Assembly (NCBI GenBank): GCA_964606085.1 | Contig: CAZSFD010000009.1 | Location: 25,351 to 89,350 of the forward strand | Source of the DNA: CAIQJJ01 sp964606085 | GTDB taxonomy: Bacteria > Chloroflexota > Anaerolineae > Anaerolineales > UBA4823 | Reading direction: 5' to 3' | DNA length: 64,000 bases | In this document: positions 7,132 through 14,742 of the stretch, in pieces | Numbering within the stretch: position 1 is the stretch's first letter | Layout: every line of letters starts with the position of its first letter | The notes under the pieces: model-generated | Database searches by the model: none | Told to the model about the DNA's origin: nothing | What the model saw: only the letters and a program-made list of their open reading frames with translations | Made by a program: the position numbers and the translations under genes

Positions 7132-8269
7132 GGCGGGCGGCATCTTTCGGGGGCGGTTAGGCGTGCAGCAGCGGGTGCTGCCGGGCTACCGCGCGCCGTT
7201 TTTCGAGGCGCTGGCGGGGGCGTGTGAGGGGGGCTTGAGCGTGTTCGCCGGCGCGCCGCTGCCGGTGGAGGCGATTGCCACGGCGGATCGTTTGCAGCAG
7301 GCACGCCTGTTCTCGGCGCAGAATCGCCATTGGTCTGACCCCAGTTCTCCTTTTTACTTTTGTACCCAGAAAAACTTACTCGATTGGCTGAACGAATGGC
7401 AGCCCGATGCGCTGATTTTGGAAGCCAACCCGCGTTATTTGAGCATTTCGCCGGCGGTGAAGTGGATGCGCGCACGCGGGCGGCCCGTGTTGGGCTGGGG
7501 GCTGGGCGCGCCGTTCAACCGCCCGGCGTTGGCAGCCATCACGGACCCCTTGTGGCGGCGCTTCCTGCGCCAGTTCGATGGCTTGATCGCTTATAGTCAG
7601 CGCGGCGCGGCGCAATATCGCTTCCGCGGCGTGCCGGGTGATCGCGTCTTTGTGGCTCCCAATGCGGCGGTGGCGCGTCCGGGGCGGCCGCCCGCCCCAC
7701 GCCCGCTGACTTTTGTTGGCCCGCCATGTGTGCTTTTTGTGGGCCGCCTGCAAGCGCGTAAACGCCTGGACAACCTGCTGCACGCCTGCGCGGCCCTGCC
7801 CCTCGAAATTCAACCCCGTTTGCTCGTGGTCGGCGATGGGCCTGAGCGCCCCAGCCTGGAAACATTGGCCGCCAGCATCTATCCGCACGCCGAATTCGTC
7901 GGCGCACACAACGGAGCAGCGCTTGAACCCTTCTACGCCGCGGCTGACCTGTTCGTCTTGCCTGGCACGGGCGGGTTGGCCGTACAGCAGGCGATGGCGC
8001 ATGGTCTGCCGGTGCTGGTGGCGCGCGGCGACGGGACACAGGATGATCTCGTGCGAGCGGAGAATGGCTGGCAAATTTTGCCAGATGACGTGCCTGGATT
8101 GGCCGACAAACTAAAGGTGGCCTTTAGCAATGTGACGCGTTTACGGGCGATGGGAGAGGCGAGTTACCGTATCGTGGCGGATGAAATCAATTTGGAGCAG
8201 ATGGTGGCGGTGTTTGTGGATGCGGTAGGGGCAGTTGGAAAGTTGAAGGTTGAAAGCGGGGGTACTTGA
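7124..8269 (+). CDS. GT4-family glycosyltransferase
   Basis: 381 residues from ATG 7124, which overlaps the archease stop (a TTG at 7103 is possible). The C-terminal half has the GT-B signature VLFVGRLQARKRLDNLL, a nucleotide-binding GDGPERPSLE and AADLFVLPGTGGLAVQQAMAHGLPVLVA. The usual acidic residue opening the E-x7-E motif is replaced. It transfers sugar from an NDP-sugar to an unknown acceptor, probably an envelope glycan, given a second GT at 8994 and the acylation cassette downstream. The last codons run into a GTTGAAGG-type word repeat (8237-8262). Confidence 0.8.
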   Translation: MCEAGGIFRGRLGVQQRVLPGYRAPFFEALAGACEGGLSVFAGAPLPVEAIATADRLQQARLFSAQNRHWSDPSSPFYFCTQKNLLDWLNEWQPDALILEANPRYLSISPAVKWMRARGRPVLGWGLGAPFNRPALAAITDPLWRRFLRQFDGLIAYSQRGAAQYRFRGVPGDRVFVAPNAAVARPGRPPAPRPLTFVGPPCVLFVGRLQARKRLDNLLHACAALPLEIQPRLLVVGDGPERPSLETLAASIYPHAEFVGAHNGAALEPFYAAADLFVLPGTGGLAVQQAMAHGLPVLVARGDGTQDDLVRAENGWQILPDDVPGLADKLKVAFSNVTRLRAMGEASYRIVADEINLEQMVAVFVDAVGAVGKLKVESGGT

Positions 8270-8271
8270 TT

Positions 8272-8287
8272 TCACGTGAACACGTGA
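8272..8287. promoter_or_regulatory. Palindromic operator before the VapBC-type pair
   Basis: TCACGTG-AA-CACGTGA is a perfect dyad 22 nt upstream of the antitoxin ATG. This is where ribbon-helix-helix antitoxins usually bind to autoregulate their own operon. No other operator candidate is seen in the 40-nt spacer. Confidence 0.6.
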
Positions 8288-8309
8288 TAAACTTGAAATG
8301 GAGGTTGTT

Positions 8310-8552
8310 ATGAACACGCAAAATGTTACCGTTGCCATCCGCGTTGATGTTTTACGCAAGGTCAAAGAAATTGCCGTCAAACGACAAACATCCCTCTCGC
8401 ATTTGATCACGGAGTATTTTCAAGAACTGGCGCAGCAAGATGATGCCTATCAACAAGCGATGCAACGCCACTTAGCGGTGATGGAGAAGGGCTACGACCT
8501 GGGGACAGATGGAAAAATATCCTGGACAAGGGATGACCTTTATGACCGCTAA
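8310..8552 (+). CDS. Ribbon-helix-helix-type antitoxin
   Basis: 80 residues from ATG 8310 with GGAGG 6 nt upstream (an earlier ATG at 8298 lacks it). The N-terminus NVTVAIRVDVLRKVKEIA looks like the beta strand and first helix of a CopG/DUF6364-type DNA-binding domain. The acidic C-terminal part would wrap the toxin. It overlaps the PIN toxin by 11 nt, the usual VapBC layout. It should neutralise the nuclease at 8542 and repress the pair through the dyad at 8272-8287. Confidence 0.8.
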   Translation: MNTQNVTVAIRVDVLRKVKEIAVKRQTSLSHLITEYFQELAQQDDAYQQAMQRHLAVMEKGYDLGTDGKISWTRDDLYDR

Positions 8553-8997
8553 ATCACCGGCCAGGCATCAGGCGACCGTTGTGCGTCAATTTGTAGATAC
8601 TAATGTGCTGATTTACGCCCATGATCGTTCGGCGGGGGTCAAACAGGCTCGGGCGAAAGCGTTGATACAGGAACTCTGGAAAAACGAGAATGGATGCTTG
8701 AGCATCCAGGTTTTGCAGGAATTCTATTACAACGTTACGAAAAAGATTGCCACGCCAATCAACAGGGCCGAAGCAGCAGAGAATATCCGCTTATTATCGC
8801 AGTGGAAAGTGCATTCGCCGCGCCCGCAAGATGTATTGAATGCCATTCAAATCCAGGAACAATACCCGTTATCGTTTTGGGATGCTTTGATCATCAACAG
8901 CGCGGCACGTATGGGGTGCGAGGTAGTTTGGTCTGAAGATTTGAACGCCGGGCAGACTTATGGTGGTGTGGCCGTGCGCAACCCGTTTATCGAATGA
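8542..8997 (+). CDS. PIN-domain toxin (VapC-like ribonuclease)
   Basis: 151 residues. FVDTNVLIYAHD gives the first catalytic Asp, QEFYYNV the Glu and SFWDALI the third acidic site of PIN nucleases. WSEDLNAGQ near the C-terminus is the usual fourth region. It likely cleaves RNA when free of antitoxin. ATG 8542 is preferred because it overlaps the antitoxin end. GTG 8581 is an alternative. The stop overlaps the start of the next glycosyltransferase (ATGA), so the pair sits translationally coupled between two sugar-transfer genes. Confidence 0.85.
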   Translation: MTAKSPARHQATVVRQFVDTNVLIYAHDRSAGVKQARAKALIQELWKNENGCLSIQVLQEFYYNVTKKIATPINRAEAAENIRLLSQWKVHSPRPQDVLNAIQIQEQYPLSFWDALIINSAARMGCEVVWSEDLNAGQTYGGVAVRNPFIE

Positions 8998-10220
8998 TGA
9001 AATTGCTTTTCATTGTTGATGGTCGTTCGCCGATTGCGTTGAATTGGGTGCGCTATTTTGTGGATGGCGGCCATGCGGTGCATCTCGTCTCGACGTATCC
9101 GTGCCAGGTGGAGATGGAACTGGCCTCGTTGACGGTTATTCCGGCGGCGCTGGGCCAGGTGGCCGGGGCACGCGGCGGCGAGGGCGCGGGCGGCAGAAAG
9201 GGCCTGCGCGGGCTGCTGCGCAAAGCCATCCCGGTGACGGTGCGGACGAGCGTGCGGCAGTGGTTGGGGCCGTTGACGCTGGCGCCGGCGGCGAAAAGAC
9301 TGCGCGACGTGATGGATGCCGTGCGGCCCGATTTGATCCACGCCATGCGCATCCCCTTCGAGGGCATGTTGCTGGCCCAGGCCGTGCAGATGCCCGGAGG
9401 CGTGCCGCCGCCGCCAACGCTCGTCTCAGTGTGGGGCAACGATTTCACCCTGCACGCCCCGGCCAACAAGCCGATGGGCCTGCTCACCCGCCTGACCCTG
9501 CAACAGATCACCGCCTTGCACACCGATTGCCAGCGTGACCTGCGCCTGGCGCGCGCCTGGGGGTGGCGCAACCAGCGTGAGATTGTTTTGCCCGGCAACG
9601 GCGGCATTGACATGACCCTGTTTGCCCCGCCGCCCGCGGACGGGCCGGCGCGGGCTTTCCCGTGGGTGGTTAACCCGCGCGGCATGCGCGCCTACGTGCG
9701 CAACGACACCTTTTTCGCCGCCATCCCGCTCGTACTGGCGCAGCGCCCCGATGTCCGCTTCGTTTGCCCCAACATGGCCGGCGAGGCCCAGGCTGAACAC
9801 TGGATCAGGCAGCACAACATCGCCCACGCCGTCGAATTGCTGCCGCGCCTGGCACGCCCGCAGATGGCCGAACAGTTCCAGGCGGCGCAAGTGGTCGTCT
9901 CCGTCACCGAGCATGATGGCACGCCCAACACCCTGCTGGAGGCGATGGCGTGCGGCTGCTACCCGGTGGCTGGGGACATTGAATCGATCCATGAGTGGAT
10001 CACGCCTGGCGTCAATGGCAGCCTCGTTCCGCCGGGTGACGCCGGGACGTTGGCGCAGGCCATCGTGCAAGCCCTGGATGCGCCGGCCTTGCGGCAAGCG
10101 GCGGCGGCGCAAAATGTCGAAATCATCTGCCAGCGCGCCGAATATGCGGCCTGTATGGACAAGGCGGAGGCGTTTTACCGCCAGTTGGTGCGATATTCCA
10201 GTGATACAATGGGCGGCTGA
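8994..10220 (+). CDS. GT4-family glycosyltransferase
   Basis: 408 residues. GT-B fold: the N-terminal FIVDGRSPIALNWVRYFVDGGH is typical of GT4 enzymes, and the C-terminal donor motif EHDGTPNTLLEAMACGCYPVAGD carries the E-x7-E pair. The ATG overlaps the PIN toxin stop by 4 nt. It ends 26 nt before a small lipoprotein that opens the acylation cassette, so the glycan it builds may be the acylated polymer. That link is inference from adjacency only. Acceptor and donor sugars are unknown. Confidence 0.85.
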   Translation: MMKLLFIVDGRSPIALNWVRYFVDGGHAVHLVSTYPCQVEMELASLTVIPAALGQVAGARGGEGAGGRKGLRGLLRKAIPVTVRTSVRQWLGPLTLAPAAKRLRDVMDAVRPDLIHAMRIPFEGMLLAQAVQMPGGVPPPPTLVSVWGNDFTLHAPANKPMGLLTRLTLQQITALHTDCQRDLRLARAWGWRNQREIVLPGNGGIDMTLFAPPPADGPARAFPWVVNPRGMRAYVRNDTFFAAIPLVLAQRPDVRFVCPNMAGEAQAEHWIRQHNIAHAVELLPRLARPQMAEQFQAAQVVVSVTEHDGTPNTLLEAMACGCYPVAGDIESIHEWITPGVNGSLVPPGDAGTLAQAIVQALDAPALRQAAAAQNVEIICQRAEYAACMDKAEAFYRQLVRYSSDTMGG

Positions 10221-10246
10221 AACTGGCGAGAACCGAGGAGCAAACG

Positions 10247-10624
10247 ATGCAACGATTTCTTCTTTTCCTGGCCCTGATCCTGGCGCTGAGCGCCTGTTCT
10301 GGCGCGTCGAACAGCGCCGCCGCTGCCGTGCAGGCATATTTCCAGGCGTTGGTAGATCAAGACGCCGAAAAAGCCATCAGCCTGTCGTGCGCGGCCTGGG
10401 AAGACCAGGCCCGCATAGACGCCGACGCCTTTGCCACCAACCCGGCCACCGCCGACGGAATGGCGTGCGGCGAGGCAGGCAGCGAGGGCGAATACACCCT
10501 GGTCACTTGCACGGGCCGCCTGGTGCTGGATTACAACGGCGAAGAAGTGCCGGTTGACCTGGCGGCGCGTTCGTACCTGGCCTTGCAGGAGGGCGGGGAG
10601 TGGCGGATGTGTGGGTATAAGTAG
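10247..10624 (+). CDS. Small lipoprotein with DUF4878-like fold
   Basis: 125 residues with signal peptide and lipobox LSAC (Cys17). The mature part, AAAVQAYFQALVDQDAEKAISL...SYLALQEGGEWRMCGYK, looks like the NTF2-like small lipoproteins of the DUF4878/lumazine-binding type, ending in a Trp-x-x-Cys segment. GAGGAGC precedes the ATG. It lies 11 nt before the DltX-like microprotein and may be part of the same transcript. No catalytic function can be proposed. Lgt, needed for its lipidation, is encoded at 18629. Confidence 0.75.
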   Translation: MQRFLLFLALILALSACSGASNSAAAAVQAYFQALVDQDAEKAISLSCAAWEDQARIDADAFATNPATADGMACGEAGSEGEYTLVTCTGRLVLDYNGEEVPVDLAARSYLALQEGGEWRMCGYK

Positions 10625-10635
10625 CAGGTGGCACG

Positions 10636-10788
10636 ATGGAGCGAATGAAGAAATTGGCGAATTGGCACGGTGTCTGGCGTGAATGGTTGCCGGTGGGGGG
10701 CTATGCGTTGGTGTTGTGTGGGGTGGTGTTGATCTTGATCGTGTTGAGCAGCGATCAAGCGCCGCAGTGGATTTACCAGGGCTTTTAA
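10636..10788 (+). CDS. DltX-like membrane microprotein (FxYxxF-type C-terminus)
   Basis: 50 residues: a basic N-terminus (MERMKKLANWHGVWREW), one transmembrane helix (about 20-38) and the C-terminus SSDQAPQWIYQGF. DltX of Firmicutes is also about 50 residues with one helix and ends in FIYNEF. The conserved Tyr of that motif is reported as the acyl relay between DltB and DltD. Here W-I-Y-Q-G-F ends the protein exactly, and the next gene, 9 nt on, is an MBOAT, as in dlt operons. Codon use matches neighbours. The assignment rests on size, topology, terminal motif and position, since overall identity is low. Confidence 0.7.
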   Translation: MERMKKLANWHGVWREWLPVGGYALVLCGVVLILIVLSSDQAPQWIYQGF

Positions 10789-10797
10789 CCAGGAAGC

Positions 10798-12225
10798 ATG
10801 TCTTTAACCGCTACGCTTATTCTGATAACGGCGGCGCTGCTGATTGGCCTGGCCCGGCGCGGGCGCGGCGGGCTGATGCTGGCGGCCAGCGTGGTGGGGC
10901 TTTATTGGCTGCAACCGGCCACCCCCATTCGCAACCTCGATTTCTGGCTGCCCACGGCCACCCTCGGCCTGGCGGTGATCGGCTGGGCGGCCACCCATTC
11001 ATCATCCCCCGCCGAACAGGCTGCACGCCGCACAAACGGCCTGACAGCCCTGGCCCTGGTTGGCCTCGTGCTGGTCATCGCCAGCCTGCGTTACCTCGAA
11101 CCGCTGTGCTGCCTCACCCCCTCGCGCCCGCCCGTCATCGGGCAGGTTTTGCTCGGCGTGGCGGCGCTGGCGCTGGCGGCCTTCGCCCTGTGGCGCAGCC
11201 GCAAGCCCGCCGCCCTGTGGACGGCGCTGGTGACGCTGCTGCTGGTGCTGTTCGCCGTGCTGAAGGCCGAAACGTTGGGCCAATGGGCCGCCGCCGGGCT
11301 GCGCGCCCTCAGTGGACAAGATAGCACCCTGGCCGCCGCCTCTGAATTGCGCTGGCTGGGCTTCTCCTTCGTCGCCTTCCGCCTGATCCACACCCTGCGC
11401 GACCGCGCCGCCGGCCGCCTGCCCGACCTGACCCTGGCCGAATACGTCACCTTTGTCACCTTCTTCCCCGCCCTGCCCGCCGGGCCGCTCGACCGCGTGC
11501 AGCGCTTCGTCAAAGATGTGCGCGCCCCGTTCATGCTCTCCAGCGCGGCCGTTTGGAACGGCGGTCAACGCATCGTGTGGGGGCTGTTCAAGAAATTTGC
11601 CGTGGCTGACACGTTGGCGCTGATCGCCCTCAACGCCGTCAACGCCGGGCAGGTGCAATCGGCGGGCTGGCTGTGGGTGCTGCTCTACGCCTACGCCCTG
11701 CGCATCTACTTCGATTTTTCCGGCTACACCGACGTGGCCGTGGGCATGGCGCAGATCATGGGCGTGGCACTGCCCGAAAACTTCGACCACCCCTACCGCA
11801 AGCCAAACCTGACCATTTTCTGGAATAGCTGGCACATCTCACTGGCGCAGTGGTTCCGCGCCTATTGGTTCAACCCACTCACGCGCGCCCTGCGCAGCGG
11901 CCCGCGCCCCCTGCCGATGGGCTTGATCATCTTCCTCGGCCAGGTTTCCACCATGCTGCTGATTGGCGTGTGGCACGGCCTCACCTGGAATTTCGCCATG
12001 TGGGGGCTGTGGCACGGCCTGGGCCTGTTCGCCCACAACCGCTGGAGCGAGGCGATCAAAGGCCGCGCGGCCGCCCTCGAAGCGTACCCCCGCCTGCAAC
12101 GCCTGCTCACCCTCGGCGGCACGCTGCTCACCTTCCACTACGTCACCCTCGGCTGGGTCTGGTTCGCCCTGCCCGGCGTGGGGGTGGCGGTGGATGTATT
12201 TGGAAAACTTTTTGGAATTTTGTGA
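10798..12225 (+). CDS. MBOAT acyltransferase (DltB/AlgI-like)
   Basis: 475 residues, about 11-12 hydrophobic helices. Family signatures: YALRIYFDFSGYTDVAVG, the PENFDHPYRKPNLTIFWNSW stretch leading into HISLAQWFRAYWFNPL (His346), and LLIGVWHGLTWNFAMWG with the catalytic-type His393, plus His406. DltB and AlgI move an acyl group from a cytosolic carrier across the membrane to an extracytoplasmic acceptor. Next to an ACP (14503) and acyl-AMP ligase (14739), it would take an acyl thioester from the ACP. No closer substrate prediction is possible. Confidence 0.9.
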   Translation: MSLTATLILITAALLIGLARRGRGGLMLAASVVGLYWLQPATPIRNLDFWLPTATLGLAVIGWAATHSSSPAEQAARRTNGLTALALVGLVLVIASLRYLEPLCCLTPSRPPVIGQVLLGVAALALAAFALWRSRKPAALWTALVTLLLVLFAVLKAETLGQWAAAGLRALSGQDSTLAAASELRWLGFSFVAFRLIHTLRDRAAGRLPDLTLAEYVTFVTFFPALPAGPLDRVQRFVKDVRAPFMLSSAAVWNGGQRIVWGLFKKFAVADTLALIALNAVNAGQVQSAGWLWVLLYAYALRIYFDFSGYTDVAVGMAQIMGVALPENFDHPYRKPNLTIFWNSWHISLAQWFRAYWFNPLTRALRSGPRPLPMGLIIFLGQVSTMLLIGVWHGLTWNFAMWGLWHGLGLFAHNRWSEAIKGRAAALEAYPRLQRLLTLGGTLLTFHYVTLGWVWFALPGVGVAVDVFGKLFGIL

Positions 12226-12227
12226 TT

Positions 12228-12300
12228 GGGTGCTTGAATGATTTCGTGATTGCAAACCACTCACCCACTCACCCACTCACCCTGTCACCCCATCACCATC
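12228..12300. repeat. Simple word repeat CTCACCCA
   Basis: Spacer between the MBOAT and SGNH genes made of variants of CTCACCCA, GTCACCCC and ATCACC. GATTGGGTG words in inverse orientation precede it. The same word family recurs as GGGTGA at 50651-50690. Confidence 0.55.
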
Positions 12301-12306
12301 TCCCCC

Positions 12307-13419
12307 ATGCCCCCTCGCCCCCTCTCCCCCTTGCTCATCCTCACCACCCTGTTCTTCCTCGCCGCGAATGCGCTCTTTGCCTGGACGTGGCCGATGGATT
12401 CATTGGGCAAGGCGTCAGCCTATAACGTCATTTTCCCTGGCCGCGTGCGGCTGCCCTATGGCGAGCGTCCCGACCTGGCCTACAACCTGAGCCTGTACAG
12501 CCTGGATGCCATGTTCGCCTCGCACGAGATTGCCGCGCCCAAAGCGAGCGACGAATTGCGCGTGATCCTGATCGGCGATTCATCTACCTGGGGATTTTTG
12601 CTCAGGCCCGAAGAAACCCTGGCGGCGTTGCTCAACCAGCAAGCCCTGACCGCCGATGGCAAACGTCTGCGTTTTTACAACCTGGGCTACCCCACCATGA
12701 GCGTGACCAAAGACCTGCTGCTGCTGCGTTACGCCCTGCGCTGCCAACCCGACCTGATCCTCTGGTTGACCACACTCGAATCGCTGCCAGCCGATAAGCA
12801 ACTGGCCTCGCCCATTTTGCAAAACAACGCCGCCAGTCTCGACGAACTGAACCGCTCATTCGACCTCGGCCTGGATACCAACGATCCCGCGCTGGCCCGG
12901 CCCGATTTCTGGCAGCGCACGGTGGTGGGCCAACGCCGCGCCCTGGCCGATTTGATCCGCCTGCAGGTGTATGGCGTGCTGTGGGCGGCCACCGGCGTAG
13001 ACCAGTTCTACCCCGCCGCCTACGACCCGCCGCAAAGCGACCTGCCCGCCGACAAGACCTTCCACGGGTTGCAGCCGCCCAGCCTCGCCGAAACCGACCT
13101 GGCCTGGGCGGTGCTGGATGCCGGTGTGCAGATGGCCGCCGATGTGCCGCTGATCTTCGTCAACGAGCCAATTTACATCAGCCAGGGCCAGAACAGCGGC
13201 ATTCGGTATAATTTCTTCTACCCGCGCTGGGCCTACGACGCCTACCGCCAGCAGTTCAGCCAGCGCTGCGCGGCGCAAAACTGGCGCTGCCTGGATGCCT
13301 GGGACACCATCCCCGCCGCCGAGTTCAGCAACAGCGCCATCCATCGCACACCGGCGGGGGAGAAGATGTTGGCCGAATGGTTGGGAGCGTATTTGGAGGA
13401 ATGGGTTGACCAGCGCTAA
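12307..13419 (+). CDS. Membrane-anchored SGNH-fold protein (DltD/AlgX-like role)
   Basis: 370 residues from ATG 12307. An in-frame ATG at 12250 would translate the CTCACCC repeat and is rejected. One N-terminal helix (about 8-25), then an SGNH-type domain: VILIGDSSTWG with Ser92, GYPTMSVTKD as block II, LWLTTLES near block III, and a C-terminal IHRTPAGEKML with His346. Such proteins pair with MBOATs (DltD, AlgJ/AlgX, PatB) and place the acyl group on the polymer outside the cell. Order and content support this here. No Shine-Dalgarno is evident. Confidence 0.8.
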   Translation: MPPRPLSPLLILTTLFFLAANALFAWTWPMDSLGKASAYNVIFPGRVRLPYGERPDLAYNLSLYSLDAMFASHEIAAPKASDELRVILIGDSSTWGFLLRPEETLAALLNQQALTADGKRLRFYNLGYPTMSVTKDLLLLRYALRCQPDLILWLTTLESLPADKQLASPILQNNAASLDELNRSFDLGLDTNDPALARPDFWQRTVVGQRRALADLIRLQVYGVLWAATGVDQFYPAAYDPPQSDLPADKTFHGLQPPSLAETDLAWAVLDAGVQMAADVPLIFVNEPIYISQGQNSGIRYNFFYPRWAYDAYRQQFSQRCAAQNWRCLDAWDTIPAAEFSNSAIHRTPAGEKMLAEWLGAYLEEWVDQR

Positions 13420-13447
13420 ATCGAAGATACGGCATTCGATACTTCGG

Positions 13448-14401
13448 ATGAAAATGGCAGTCGCGATAGCTTTTTTGAGCCTGTTAACTGCCTGCGCCCA
13501 ACAGCTTCAAGCCGCACCAACTTTGCCGTCGCCAACTGCGATCCCGCCCGCCACCCGCTCCCTGCCCACACGCACCACCATTCCATCCATTGCCCCAACC
13601 GAAACTCCGGCAATAGCCATCAAACCGACAAACACGCACTCGCCCACGCCCCGCCCAACGCTCGCCCCCGATCAATGGATGGACCTGCCCGTGATCCCGG
13701 CCGCCAGCGATACAACCCGTCTGATTTATCAGCGCGGCCTGCTGCTGGGCAACGACCCCCTCGCCTACGCCAAAATTGGCGATTGTGAAGCGACAACGGC
13801 CTGGTTTTTGAGCGATTTCGATGCCGGGCCAGAATACTACAACCTGGGCGACCACGAATATCTGGCTGTGGTGATCGAACGTTTTCACGGATCGCATAGC
13901 CGCGTCAGCCTGGCAGCAAACCGCGGCTTCACAGCGGCCTCAGTACTCTCGCCATTGGTGGCAAATCCCGATTTTTGCGAATCCAACGAGACGCCGCTGG
14001 CTTGCGAATATCGCTTGCACCGCCCATCCCTGGCCTTCATCATTCTCGGCACGAACGACGCCAGATCACCCGACACGTTCGAGGCCAACCTGCGCAAGAT
14101 TATCGAATTTTCCATCGCCCAGGGTGTCGTGCCGGTGCTGGCGACCAAAGCCGACAACCAGGAAGGCGATCACAGCATCAACGCCACCATCGCCCGCCTG
14201 GCCTGGGAATACGGCATCCCCTTGTGGAACTTCTGGGCCGCCGTCCAAGACCTGCCCGATGGCGGCCTGCAAGAAGATGGCGTCCACCTCACCTGGGCCG
14301 GCAATTTCTTCGACAAGCCCTACAACCTCACCCGCGCCTGGCCGATCCGCAACCTGACCGCCCTGCAAACGCTGGCCTCGCTGTGGGTTTCGCTGCCGTA
14401 A
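13448..14401 (+). CDS. SGNH/GDSL-like lipoprotein with Ser-to-Cys change
   Basis: 317 residues. Lipobox LTAC (Cys16), a Thr/Pro-rich linker (to about 75), then an SGNH-like domain. The block I Ser is replaced by Cys: KIGDCEATT (Cys113). Block III LGTND (200-204) and the catalytic DGVH pair (Asp277, His280) are kept. A Cys nucleophile or loss of hydrolysis are both possible. It follows the membrane-anchored SGNH gene by 28 nt and precedes the ACP, so it probably belongs to the same acylation cassette as a second surface factor. An in-frame ATG at 13454 is also possible. Confidence 0.75.
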   Translation: MKMAVAIAFLSLLTACAQQLQAAPTLPSPTAIPPATRSLPTRTTIPSIAPTETPAIAIKPTNTHSPTPRPTLAPDQWMDLPVIPAASDTTRLIYQRGLLLGNDPLAYAKIGDCEATTAWFLSDFDAGPEYYNLGDHEYLAVVIERFHGSHSRVSLAANRGFTAASVLSPLVANPDFCESNETPLACEYRLHRPSLAFIILGTNDARSPDTFEANLRKIIEFSIAQGVVPVLATKADNQEGDHSINATIARLAWEYGIPLWNFWAAVQDLPDGGLQEDGVHLTWAGNFFDKPYNLTRAWPIRNLTALQTLASLWVSLP

Positions 14402-14420
14402 AGGTCATAGGTCAAAAATC

Positions 14421-14487
14421 GTTATTCGATATTCGTTATTCGGCATTCGAATAACGAATATCGAATATCGAATAACGAATAACGAAT
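14421..14487. repeat. ATTCG-word palindromic spacer
   Basis: GTTATTCGATATTCGTTATT reads into its own reverse complement (AATAACGAATATCG and variants). It sits in the 100-nt spacer between the SGNH lipoprotein and the ACP. The same word family recurs at 25921, 53729, 55299 and 62024. Confidence 0.65.
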
Positions 14488-14502
14488 TTCAACTTCCCCC
14501 CC

Positions 14503-14742
14503 ATGAACATCCCATCCGCCCTCTCCCAATACATCACCACCACCATCCTCAAGCAGCCTCGGCGCGCCCTCGCCGACGATGAAAAACTGATCTCCTCCGG
14601 CCTGATCGACTCGTTCCACCTGGTTGACCTGGGCCTGTTCGTCGAAGATACCTGGGGCGTGCGCATTGACGACACCGAACTGAACGCCCAGACCTTTGAT
14701 ACACTGGCGCAACTGACGGCTTTGATTGAATCCCGCCTGTGA
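14503..14742 (+). CDS. Acyl carrier protein (DltC-like role)
   Basis: 79 residues, four-helix carrier size. LISSGLIDSFHLVDL contains the phosphopantetheine attachment Ser37 in the D-S-[FL]-x-x-[LV] form common to DltC and dedicated ACPs. Its stop overlaps the GTG start of the acyl-AMP ligase (GTGA), so the two are translationally coupled. It should receive the activated acyl group from that enzyme and present it to the MBOAT at 10798. It is separate from any housekeeping fatty-acid ACP, since no fab genes are nearby. Confidence 0.9.
   Translation: MNIPSALSQYITTTILKQPRRALADDEKLISSGLIDSFHLVDLGLFVEDTWGVRIDDTELNAQTFDTLAQLTALIESRL

Noticed and set aside
12250..12306. N-terminal extension of the SGNH protein from ATG 12250
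   Set aside because: The extension is translated CTCACCC repeat (QTTHPLTHSPCHP) and would place a polar stretch before the signal helix.
14421..14487. CRISPR-like or attachment-site reading of the ATTCG repeats
   Set aside because: Units are 8-10 nt, variable and palindromic with no spacers of constant length, no cas genes and no integrase.
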